Positions 53,263 through 61,526 of a stretch of 64,000 nt of DNA are shown one piece after another. The stretch's first letter is position 1. Each line of letters starts with the position of its first letter. The notes beneath the pieces are model-generated. The model was not told where the DNA came from and did not search any database. It saw nothing but the letters and a program-made list of their open reading frames with translations. The translations under genes and the position numbers were made by a program. This stretch comes from Comamonadaceae bacterium (GTDB taxonomy: Bacteria; Pseudomonadota; Gammaproteobacteria; Burkholderiales; Burkholderiaceae_C): the NCBI GenBank assembly GCA_947442105.1, contig CANEVH010000009.1:19180-83179 (forward strand), written 5' to 3'.

Positions 53263-55625
53263 ACTGATCTCCTAAAAATAAAATTCGGACGAAAGGTAAG
53301 AAGCAGCGACGGAATCAAAAAAAGCGCTGCTAACGCGCTTACCATCATCGCTGACCCGATCAGGATGGCTAGCCATTGGTGGATCTTGAAACCGAACGAC
53401 AGCATCAACACACCATAACCAGCGGCAACTGCAATAGCCACAAACAGGATCGCCTGTCCTGCGGTCACGATCACTCGACGTACTGCGGCAAGTTCATCGG
53501 TGCCGTTAGCGAGTTCTTCGCGCAAACGGTAAATCAGGTAAATTGCATAGTCGGCACCGATACCAACTGCCATCGCCGATGTCAGTGAAGTCGGTACATT
53601 GAGCAAAATGCCGCTCCATCCCATAATGCCAAAATTGGCAACTACCGCGATCAACAGCGGCAATAAGACCAAGACGCCGCCGACAAAGGAACGAAACACG
53701 ATGGCCGAAATGATGAACACTACGGCAGCAATCTGCAGGATGTTCAACAACTTTCCGCGCACCATGACTTCACTCAAGGCGGCGCTTTGCGGCACGCTGC
53801 CGCCAACCCGCACTTTGACGCCGTTGTCAAACCTGTTTTTGGCAAATTCATTGATTTCCTTCACCAATATTTGCACGTAAGCGCTGCTATCGGTTTTCAT
53901 GTAAATCGTCAGATTAGCATTGCGGTAATCATAATCAACATAGGAGTTGAAGTCTTCCGGCTCGCCCGAGATCGAATACAGCAAAAAGTATTGCGACACC
54001 AGTGCCGGATCATCCGGTACGCGGTAGAACGCCGGATCATCGCCATGCATCGCTTGATTCATGCGCTTTACGAAATAGGCTATCGACACCGTTTTGCCAA
54101 CGTAGGGACGGGTAAGCAGGAAGTTTTCTAAGTCGTCAATTGCCTGCAAGTTTTTCGGATTTTTGATCGAATCCGTCGCGCCACCCTCAACCAAGACGTA
54201 CACAGTGTTGGTGCCACCCAGACGTTCGTTCAACACCTTGTCCTCCAGCGCTACTTGGCTATCTGCGGAAAAGAAACTCTTGACAGAATTATCAACCACG
54301 ATGCGACTCATGCCGACCAGTGCAAAGATGCCAAGTACGCTGAAAATGATATAGACCGTACGGCGTTGTGACCCCGTGATCCAGTCCCCAATCTGCGCAC
54401 TGGCGCGATGCCAAATGCCATCAGATTGTTTGCGCGTGGTGGCATCGGGCGGCGGTGCCAACATCGAGCGCACTGCCGGGATCAACGTCATTTCTAAAAT
54501 CAACGCGGCCAAAATACCAATGCCGGTGAAAATCCCGAAGGTGCGTACGGCACTGATTTCAAACACAATCAGAGAGAAAAAGCCGAGCGATGCGACCGCA
54601 CCAGCAGCAATCATTACCGGCCCGACATGCACCAACGAAGTGACCACAGCACGTTTGTTGGCTTCTTCCGGTGTGCAGATATCGCTGCGACGGAAACGCT
54701 CAAATTCTTCATAGTAACGTTTGAGCATTTGCACCGCGTGTCCGGTTGCCACGGCCAGAATCAGAATCGGTGTAGTGGCATTAAATACGTCCAGAGGAAT
54801 GCCAAACGCACCCATCACGCCGACGCCCCAGATTACAGCAGTCATTGCGGTAATTAAGGGCAGTACCGGGCCCTGCTTGGTGCGGAAACCTGCATACAGT
54901 ACCAGCGATAGCACACCAATCGCAATCGGCAATAGGAACGCCATACGTTCCGAATAATGTTCAACTGCCGCCAAATAACTAGGCAAGCCGCCGACATTGA
55001 TTTCAGTGTTAGCATCGCGCTCGGCACTGACAATGGTGTTGACCTGATCCAAAATCGAGCGAAAGCCCTTTGGGGGTTCTTTGAACTCTGCAATCACGGT
55101 CGCGGTGCGACCATCCTTGGCAATCACGCCATCGAGAAACACCGGATTCTGTCTCACTGCCAGTTTGAGTGCGTCAACTTGAGCTTGGGTGGACGCGCCC
55201 TTGCCTACCAGCGGCCTAACTTCGATCCCTTCGGCGGAACTGGAAATGGTCTTGGCGCGGCGTGCCGAGATACTTGCCATGTTGTCTGGCAAGATACCCG
55301 GCGTCTTCGCCAGAGCATCGCTGATGCGCTTGACCTTGTCGATGAAGGCCGGACTGTAGATATCGCCGCTTTTCGGTGAAATTCCCACCACGACCACATA
55401 CTTCGAGCCAAATATCGTTTCCACATCATTCGTGGTGGCGATATACGGATGCGATTGCGGTAATGTCGCATTCATATCGATGATCAACTTGACTTTTTGC
55501 GCTTGGAACAAAGCCAAGCCAGTGATCAGGACAACAATGGCAACGACCGCCATCCGGTACCGAATGATCCATTCGGCATAGCGGGCAAATTTCGCTTTCA
55601 TGGCAATTGGCACATCCGCGCTCAT
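53259..55625 (-). CDS. MMPL/RND superfamily exporter (HAE3-type)
   Basis: This 788-residue inner-membrane transporter has the duplicated RND plan: one helix near residue 25, a large periplasmic loop with FGSKYVVVVGISPKSGDIYSPAFIDKV, five helices from about residue 230, a second loop and five more helices near the end. The sterol-sensing-like TSAMAVGIGADYAIYLIYR lies in the second half. HAE3 relatives move lipids, hopanoids or other hydrophobic molecules. It overlaps its neighbours by four bases on both sides. Confidence 0.92.
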   Translation of the reverse strand: MSADVPIAMKAKFARYAEWIIRYRMAVVAIVVLITGLALFQAQKVKLIIDMNATLPQSHPYIATTNDVETIFGSKYVVVVGISPKSGDIYSPAFIDKVKRISDALAKTPGILPDNMASISARRAKTISSSAEGIEVRPLVGKGASTQAQVDALKLAVRQNPVFLDGVIAKDGRTATVIAEFKEPPKGFRSILDQVNTIVSAERDANTEINVGGLPSYLAAVEHYSERMAFLLPIAIGVLSLVLYAGFRTKQGPVLPLITAMTAVIWGVGVMGAFGIPLDVFNATTPILILAVATGHAVQMLKRYYEEFERFRRSDICTPEEANKRAVVTSLVHVGPVMIAAGAVASLGFFSLIVFEISAVRTFGIFTGIGILAALILEMTLIPAVRSMLAPPPDATTRKQSDGIWHRASAQIGDWITGSQRRTVYIIFSVLGIFALVGMSRIVVDNSVKSFFSADSQVALEDKVLNERLGGTNTVYVLVEGGATDSIKNPKNLQAIDDLENFLLTRPYVGKTVSIAYFVKRMNQAMHGDDPAFYRVPDDPALVSQYFLLYSISGEPEDFNSYVDYDYRNANLTIYMKTDSSAYVQILVKEINEFAKNRFDNGVKVRVGGSVPQSAALSEVMVRGKLLNILQIAAVVFIISAIVFRSFVGGVLVLLPLLIAVVANFGIMGWSGILLNVPTSLTSAMAVGIGADYAIYLIYRLREELANGTDELAAVRRVIVTAGQAILFVAIAVAAGYGVLMLSFGFKIHQWLAILIGSAMMVSALAALFLIPSLLLTFRPNFIFRRSV

Positions 55626-56215
55626 AGAACTCGGGAGACCATGGCCTCCATCGAGTCGATCACGAGGCGTTCATGATCGCGTTTCGGGTTGAAATCGGCA
55701 TCGGTCAAATAGGCAACCAAGCTGTTGGCGCTCTGCCCGATTTCTTCTTCGCTGGCCACAATCGAACGATAGAAGCAGAATGGTGGCAGGTAGCGCCCAC
55801 CGATGTAATTCACCGATTGCTGGAACGGGCGCAGCAACTCATCCACGGTATAGTTATTGTAATTGCCGGCACGATAGCCTTCACGGTTGCTGCCGATTGC
55901 AGTGGCAACCACAAACTCTTTGCCTTCTAATTTGTCACCACCGACGCCGTAAGCGAACCCGGGTTGCAGCACCAGATCCAACCATTGTTTCAAAATCGCT
56001 GGAGAGGAATACCAGTACATCGGGAATAGAAAAGCGATGCGGGCATGCGCCAGTAGCAGTTCCTGTTCCAATAGGACGTCCACGTCCATGTTTGGATACT
56101 CGGCAGTTAAATCACGCACGGTGACATCCGGGCACTTCGTCAAAGCTTCAGCCCATACTTTGTTGACACGAGATTCGGACAGATTAGGATGAGCGACAAT
56201 AGCAAGTATTTTCAT
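55622..56215 (-). CDS. NAD(P)H dehydrogenase (quinone)-like flavoprotein (flavodoxin fold 2)
   Basis: This 197-residue protein starts MKILAIVAHPNLSESRVNKVW, the FMN phosphate loop of the flavodoxin_2 family (KefF, MdaB, NQO-like), with FLFPMYWYSSPAILKQWLDLVL and GYRAGNYNNYTVDELLRPFQ. It reduces quinones or small molecules with NAD(P)H. It overlaps the MMPL gene start by four bases. In this operon it may act on the product. Confidence 0.9.
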   Translation of the reverse strand: MKILAIVAHPNLSESRVNKVWAEALTKCPDVTVRDLTAEYPNMDVDVLLEQELLLAHARIAFLFPMYWYSSPAILKQWLDLVLQPGFAYGVGGDKLEGKEFVVATAIGSNREGYRAGNYNNYTVDELLRPFQQSVNYIGGRYLPPFCFYRSIVASEEEIGQSANSLVAYLTDADFNPKRDHERLVIDSMEAMVSRVL

Positions 56216-56252
56216 AAAGTGACGTTCTCAAAATGCGTTGGATACAATTATG

Positions 56253-56987
56253 TTAAGCGAGGAAGGTGCGAATCTCGACGAAGTCACCATTCGGTATCTT
56301 GTCAAGTTGGGCGGGGTCGAGTAACCCGAGAATGTCAGCCGCGCGCTTGTCGGCGCTGACCAGATAGCGCGCGTCTTGGGCGCGTTCGCGCAATTTAATA
56401 ATGTCCGGGAAATCGCCTTCGAGCGGAAGAGAACCTATTGTTTCGCTCAAAAAGGTATCAACGCTACACAGACCCAATACCAAGAATCGAATTTCCGGAT
56501 TTTCAATCGCATACAATTTCGCCATCATGTTTAATGCCGCCTTGGTGATTGCATAACCGCTATTACCAGCTCGCGCCCGCACCCCTGCAATCGAAGACGA
56601 AAAAACTGCATCTTGAATCACGACTTTTTGTGCCAAAAGGCAATCGAGCAGCACTTTGTGCGACCATACATTGACCCTCACCATCTCTTCCAAATCTGCT
56701 ACCGATACTTTGTGCAGCGGTGCGATGCGCTTGCCAAATTGTCCAACATTGAGGAAAAGTTTGGACAAATGGGAGATTTTTTCGCGTTCGATAAAACAAG
56801 TCAATGCCTGCGCAGCAGCATCGCTGTCGGCAAAATCGAGTGCACAAAAGCGGAAATTCGAATCTGCAATCAGCTCGGCAGGCTCACGGCGGCTGACGCC
56901 ATGAACCCGATAGCCTTGTGCCAACAACTGTTTGGCAAGGCTCAAGCCAATACCGGTGCTCACGCCAGATATAAATGCATTTTTCAT
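56253..56987 (-). CDS. SDR family oxidoreductase
   Basis: This 244-residue SDR has ISGVSTGIGLSLAKQLLAQG (the first glycine motif begins with S instead of T), FLNVGQFG in place of NNAG, the serine in FSSSIAGVRA and the Y-x-x-x-K in YAITKAALN. HGVSRRE after the second strand suggests NADP(H). It lies 14 bases after the other SDR, so the two may act in sequence. Confidence 0.9.
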   Translation of the reverse strand: MKNAFISGVSTGIGLSLAKQLLAQGYRVHGVSRREPAELIADSNFRFCALDFADSDAAAQALTCFIEREKISHLSKLFLNVGQFGKRIAPLHKVSVADLEEMVRVNVWSHKVLLDCLLAQKVVIQDAVFSSSIAGVRARAGNSGYAITKAALNMMAKLYAIENPEIRFLVLGLCSVDTFLSETIGSLPLEGDFPDIIKLRERAQDARYLVSADKRAADILGLLDPAQLDKIPNGDFVEIRTFLA

Positions 56988-57001
56988 GGGGGATGTGCTG
57001 A

Positions 57002-57778
57002 TCAGAATTTACCGGCAGCGTAGCCACCATCGACGGGAATTACGGCACCGGTGATATAGCTGCTTTCGGCAGACAGCAACCACAACACGGTTTGCGCAAC
57101 TTCCTGCCCAGTACCAAAACGATGCATCGCAGTTGACGACAGCTTTTTCTCGGTGCGAGCCGGATTTTCGTTGAGGTTCTTGTCATCATTCATGCCACCC
57201 AAGATCGGGCCTGGCGCTACTGCATTGATACGAATCTGCGGGCCCTTGGAGGCATTTGCATAGTCAATCGCAGCACTTTGGGTCAACCCAATAATACCCG
57301 CCTTGCTTGCCACATATGCCGCTTGCCCGGCAATCGCCATTACACCTGCGGCCGAACTGGTGTTGACGATCACACCGCCACCGTTTTGCACCATGTTGGA
57401 GATCTCGTGTTTCATACAAAGATAGGTACCGATCAGATTGATATCGATCACTTTGCGCCAGTTATCAATCGACGACTCACCCAGCTTCGCATGTTCAGCG
57501 GTAATGCCTGCATTATTGAAGGCAAGGTCGATTTTTCCATATTTGGCAACGATGCCGGCTACCAGCTGCGACACACTGTTAGCATCTTGAACATTGCATT
57601 CGACGAAATCGAGATGCAAACCACGTTTTGCCGCTTCTTCCAATGCGCGTTGGCCCTTATCTACACCACGGCCGCAGACGGTCACGCATGCGCCTTCCTG
57701 CGCCGATGCTAGTGCAACTTCCAGCCCTATACCTTGTGTACCACCGGTGACCAACAACACCTTGTTTGTAAAACGCAT
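57002..57778 (-). CDS. SDR family oxidoreductase (glucose-1-dehydrogenase/FabG-like)
   Basis: This 258-residue classical SDR has TGGTQGIGLEVALASAQEG, FNNAGITAEHAKLG, SSAAGVMAIAGQAAYVASKAG with catalytic serine, Y-x-x-x-K, and GAVIPVDGGYAAGKF at the C-terminus. The start is at 57778 where a weak AGAGA precedes the ATG. It could reduce a 3-keto group. A 111-base gap to the OYE gene may hold a promoter. Confidence 0.92.
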   Translation of the reverse strand: MRFTNKVLLVTGGTQGIGLEVALASAQEGACVTVCGRGVDKGQRALEEAAKRGLHLDFVECNVQDANSVSQLVAGIVAKYGKIDLAFNNAGITAEHAKLGESSIDNWRKVIDINLIGTYLCMKHEISNMVQNGGGVIVNTSSAAGVMAIAGQAAYVASKAGIIGLTQSAAIDYANASKGPQIRINAVAPGPILGGMNDDKNLNENPARTEKKLSSTAMHRFGTGQEVAQTVLWLLSAESSYITGAVIPVDGGYAAGKF

Positions 57779-57889
57779 ATATTCGATCTCTGTAAAGGTG
57801 AACTGGAAGTTATGATATGTTCCAATTCGCAATAAAAATGGCAACTTTTCAGATTGCCTGCATGATTAAGCAAATATTGACTTAATCAT

Positions 57890-59050
57890 TTACTCCGGTC
57901 GCTTGTATTTTGGATTGACGCAGCAGTACACGCGCTGATAGCGAGGATTATGTTTGTCCTTGAAGCACTTGCCGTCCCACAGACACCAATTGATTTCATC
58001 GTGTCGCCCATCTAAGCTCTTGATAATCAGATCGTTGTCAGCAAACAAGGCGCGCGCCATCTCGACAAAATCGGCTACACCGTTCGCCAAAATTTCCTCT
58101 GCCTGTTCGACTGATCGCACCAGTCCGGCAAAACCGACCGGTACCGTGGCAAAGCTTTTGATGGTTTTTGTGGCTGAGTGCAGTAGCGCACTGACCTCAG
58201 GCGCGTCACCAGTGAGAACGGAAAATGTATCTGCAACGCAAATCGAAGCTTCAATTAAGTCGATGCCTGCTTCTTCATACATCGGAATCAGCGTTTCAAA
58301 GTCGTTTGCCACCGTGCCCTTGTCACCGAGGTAGTCATCCACGCCCAAACGCAAACTGAGCATGGTGCTAGACGAAATTTTTGCGCGTATCGCCTGTATG
58401 ACTTCCAGCAAAAAGCGGCCACGTGCTAGCGTATTGCCGCCATATTGATCGGCACGCAGATTGGTTGCAGGCGATTGGAAGCTTCCTAGCAAGTAGCCGT
58501 TTGATGCTTGCAACTGAATCAACTTGGTACCAGACAACTCTGCCAGCCGGGAAGATTCGGCAAACTGAGCCTTGACGATTTCAATATCTTCCAGCGTCAT
58601 CACCCGTACCCGGTAGCGCGAGTCCTTTTTCTTCAACGTCGCGCACGGCACGGCACTCGGCGTCAGCAATTCCTTGCCGCGCGTATAGGTCGTCACGCCC
58701 TGCCCGCCATAGTGCTGAAGTTGCACGCCAACTAAGGTTTGCGCTTCTTGCGCGCGTTGCACAATCTTTTTCAAGGACAGTGCCTGTGTTTCGTTGAACA
58801 ACCGAAGGCCGTTCGGCTGCAGGATCGAGTCTTGGGACACCGAAGCATTGCTGAGTATCAGAAAGCCACAACCACCATCAATGATACCGCCGTAAAAATC
58901 GAGCAATTCATCCGAAAACGTGCCGTCCCGGTTCGCAAGATCCAATCCCATCGGCGCGAAAAACAAGCGGTTTTTCAGTTTATGTCCACGCACATCCATG
59001 GGTGTCAAGACGCGCTCGAACTGCTGCATTTTTGCGATTTTCATGTCCAT
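57890..59050 (-). CDS. NADH:flavin oxidoreductase of the Old Yellow Enzyme family
   Basis: This 386-residue TIM-barrel flavoprotein has KNRLFFAPMGLDLANRDGTF, VGVQLQHYGGQG, GYLLGSFQSPATNLRADQYGGN and a C-terminal Cys-rich tail (CLWDGKCF ... YCCVNPKY) like the iron-sulfur loop of 2,4-dienoyl-CoA reductases, but it lacks their NAD/FAD domain. The usual H-x-x-[HN] at the active site reads QASN. Such enzymes reduce C=C bonds beside carbonyls, fitting a butenolide reduction step. It starts eight bases after the AfsA-like gene. Confidence 0.9.
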   Translation of the reverse strand: MDMKIAKMQQFERVLTPMDVRGHKLKNRLFFAPMGLDLANRDGTFSDELLDFYGGIIDGGCGFLILSNASVSQDSILQPNGLRLFNETQALSLKKIVQRAQEAQTLVGVQLQHYGGQGVTTYTRGKELLTPSAVPCATLKKKDSRYRVRVMTLEDIEIVKAQFAESSRLAELSGTKLIQLQASNGYLLGSFQSPATNLRADQYGGNTLARGRFLLEVIQAIRAKISSSTMLSLRLGVDDYLGDKGTVANDFETLIPMYEEAGIDLIEASICVADTFSVLTGDAPEVSALLHSATKTIKSFATVPVGFAGLVRSVEQAEEILANGVADFVEMARALFADNDLIIKSLDGRHDEINWCLWDGKCFKDKHNPRYQRVYCCVNPKYKRPE

Positions 59051-59058
59051 GGTTTCTA

Positions 59059-60270
59059 TCAGGTGACGGCGTAATCTGGTTCAATCACGTAGCAGTCCAT
59101 CTTGAGGAACTCTCTGAACTTTGCGCCCGAAGCCTTGCTCCAATCTGTGATGCGAATTGCCATTGCCCCATTGGTTTCTCTAGCATGACTAGGATCGAAC
59201 ACCCCATTTCCACTGATGATTCCATGGTGCCGTGTAAATAGGTGGAATTTATAATCTCCTTTGCCTTCAATCGAGTCACTGAAATTCGGCACTCGCACGA
59301 CCAGCATATCTGCAGATATGGAGGTAATTTCCCCTTCGATAAAATCGCCGTTGATATGGATCAACAAAATACTTGCTTTGGCCTCATTGCAAATTGGAGA
59401 AAATGTATGGTTCGCAGGCGGCTTAATATCCCTAAGTTTTTTGAAAAGCTTCGCCCCTACGACAGTACCCATCATTTCAATGATACATGCCACATGACCT
59501 TGCTGAGTGAATGTGGCACGGAGATGATGTTTTTCCCGAGAGGCACCCTCGACGACGCGCGAAAGAGTCTCAACTTCAATCAATACAGGATAGTTCGATT
59601 GGAGATAGTTGGTGAATTCGCAGTTGAAGTTAATAATCGATAAATTCACAGACTCCCGCGCATGTTTGTTGAACTTATAAAAATGTGCATAGAAAGCTTG
59701 GCGAGCAATTTCCATGAGATGTATTCCTGGAACATGCTCGTGTCTCTTCCCATAAAAATAGTAGTGCTTGGTATCGTTATAAACGGTGCAGTGAAAGTTC
59801 GGTGAACTGGAGATGCCAGTCAACTTGTCGAGCACTACGGACACGCGATATCTGGCGTACTCAGACAAAGCCTCCCCGCAAACTGTTACCAGCATTTCAT
59901 TCTGTACACTCTCTGGAATAGCACACTCTCGCAGTAAATAACCGTCATTTGTCTTTGAGTAATAAGCATTAAGCCAAGGTGCAGTCTTTTGGTTTGGCTG
60001 ACCAAAGCCGTCCTGCCCTGATTGAATTTTCCAAGGAATATTTTTCAGAAGATAAATCTTGTCGCCCGTATCCTGCCACGTATCCACTTCACGATAGCAA
60101 CCTTGAATGGCTAATAAATCCACGCTGTCTAAATTCGACATTTGCAAGAGTTCGGCATTAAAATACACTGGCAAAGCACCCCGACAATTGTAGATAAAAA
60201 CATCGTCGTCTCGGTGTTTGTGCACAGTGGCTTTTGGGGCCTTCGTGCAAGGCACATCGTGGAAATTCAT
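59059..60270 (-). CDS. AfsA-like hotdog protein with PilZ-like C-terminal part
   Basis: In this 403-residue protein, residues 177-192 read HEHVPGIHLMEIARQA, the diagnostic motif of the AfsA (A-factor biosynthesis) hotdog family with its catalytic-type glutamate and arginine. SIINFNCEFTNYLQSNYPVL follows as in that family. AfsA joins a 3-ketoacyl group to dihydroxyacetone phosphate, the first step to gamma-butyrolactone signals in Streptomyces. The last 110 residues (IEGEITSISADMLVVRVPNF ... GAMAIRITDWSKASGAKFREFL) look PilZ-like but lack the R-x-x-x-R c-di-GMP motif. The first 150 residues may be the degenerate first hotdog. Family call is good; substrate is inferred. Confidence 0.75.
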   Translation of the reverse strand: MNFHDVPCTKAPKATVHKHRDDDVFIYNCRGALPVYFNAELLQMSNLDSVDLLAIQGCYREVDTWQDTGDKIYLLKNIPWKIQSGQDGFGQPNQKTAPWLNAYYSKTNDGYLLRECAIPESVQNEMLVTVCGEALSEYARYRVSVVLDKLTGISSSPNFHCTVYNDTKHYYFYGKRHEHVPGIHLMEIARQAFYAHFYKFNKHARESVNLSIINFNCEFTNYLQSNYPVLIEVETLSRVVEGASREKHHLRATFTQQGHVACIIEMMGTVVGAKLFKKLRDIKPPANHTFSPICNEAKASILLIHINGDFIEGEITSISADMLVVRVPNFSDSIEGKGDYKFHLFTRHHGIISGNGVFDPSHARETNGAMAIRITDWSKASGAKFREFLKMDCYVIEPDYAVT

Positions 60271-60590
60271 TTGTTTTTCCGTGGTGTTCTAAATCCTGAT
60301 TCCGTAACTTCATAGTCGAAATAATTTGATTTCTCTATTGAAATTAACGACTTAGCCTTCATGTACATCTTACTCAACAGGTGAGCCCGAACATTACCGA
60401 CTTTATTTTCAAAAACTGCCTTACGATCTTGGCTCCCACGCCGGATTGGCCTTTATCGGTAAGTTACAGGTTTGTGCAACAAAGCCCGTGAGGGCATCCT
60501 TATTTGTACTTTAGCCACAAATCCCATCGAAATCGTAAGTCTCGTTTGTTTGACTATGGTTTAATATTGCTAAACGGAGGAACTCTCGAA
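60271..60590. promoter_or_regulatory. divergent intergenic region, AfsA-like operon / LysR gene
   Basis: 320 bases with AT-rich stretches. Near the LysR gene, TAATAT at about 60562 resembles a -10 box, and GGAGG lies at 60576-60580. A fragment AGGTTTGTGCAACAAAGCCC (60468-60487) resembles an insertion-sequence end. The afsA-like promoter must lie at about 60280-60400. LysR regulators usually bind such divergent regions. Confidence 0.55.
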
Positions 60591-61526
60591 TTGAACAGAG
60601 ATCATTTGGAGACCTTCGCGGTCATCACGGAAGTGCAAAGCTTTGAAAAAGCCGCGACACTGCTGAACATCAGTCGTGGGGCGGTGTCACAGCGGATCAA
60701 AGCGCTGGAGGAGTCGCTATCCACTGTGTTGCTTGTCAGGGACCAGCCGGTGCGACCGACCGTGCGTGGCCAAATGTTGCTGCGCCACGTCCAGGCACTG
60801 CGGCTGCTGGAAGATGCCACGCTAGGCGAGCTGATGCCTAGCTCTGAGCGGGCGGTGATTCAGGTCGCACTCGCGGTGAACGCTGACTCGCTGGCTACGT
60901 GGTTTCCATCAGTGCTGTGGTCGCTGCTACGCGAGCAGCGTATGGCGGTTGAGGTCGTAGCTGATGATCAAGAGCACACGTTGCAGCGGTTAGCCCGAGG
61001 CGAGGTGATGGGATGCATCTCCACTGCGTCGAGCCCTGCGACCGGGTTCGACGTCAGGCCCTTAGGGTGTATGGAGTATCGCTGTTACGCGACACGTTCG
61101 TTCGCGGCCAAACACTTCCCGCAGGGCATCAACGTCCGCGACGCACTCAAGGCACCGGCGTTGCTTTTCAACCGCAAGGACTCTCTGCACAATGACTTTC
61201 TAACCAACCTACTTGGGTTCCCCGTTGAGAAGTACATCAAGCACTATTTGCCAGCGTCGATGACCCTGCTCGATGGCGTGGTGGAGGGGGTTGGCTACGG
61301 CTTGGTACCGAGCATGCAGGTGATCCACCACCCCTACAAGAGCGAGCTTGTAGACATCGCACCAGAGCGCCCGGTGTTGGTTTCACTGTACTGGCACCAT
61401 TGGTCTTCGGAACCACCGCACTTGAAGCTCATCACTGCGTTAGTGACCGAGAAAGCGGATGGAGCGCTTATGCCTGCGCGTACGCCAGGAAAGATACTTT
61501 CTGCTCAGGCCTTCCGCGCAGATTGA
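60591..61526 (+). CDS. LysR-type regulator, ArgP/IciA-like
   Basis: This 311-residue regulator begins with the helix-turn-helix HLETFAVITEVQSFEKAATLLNISRGAVSQRIKALEESL, followed by LLVRDQPVRPTVRGQMLLRHVQ, which matches ArgP/LysG proteins. The start is TTG at 60591 with GGAGG ten bases upstream; an earlier ATG would add 29 non-conserved residues. ArgP-type regulators sense lysine or arginine, or sometimes control exporters. It is divergent from the AfsA-like operon and overlaps the permease gene convergently by 22 bases. Confidence 0.9.
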   Translation: MNRDHLETFAVITEVQSFEKAATLLNISRGAVSQRIKALEESLSTVLLVRDQPVRPTVRGQMLLRHVQALRLLEDATLGELMPSSERAVIQVALAVNADSLATWFPSVLWSLLREQRMAVEVVADDQEHTLQRLARGEVMGCISTASSPATGFDVRPLGCMEYRCYATRSFAAKHFPQGINVRDALKAPALLFNRKDSLHNDFLTNLLGFPVEKYIKHYLPASMTLLDGVVEGVGYGLVPSMQVIHHPYKSELVDIAPERPVLVSLYWHHWSSEPPHLKLITALVTEKADGALMPARTPGKILSAQAFRAD

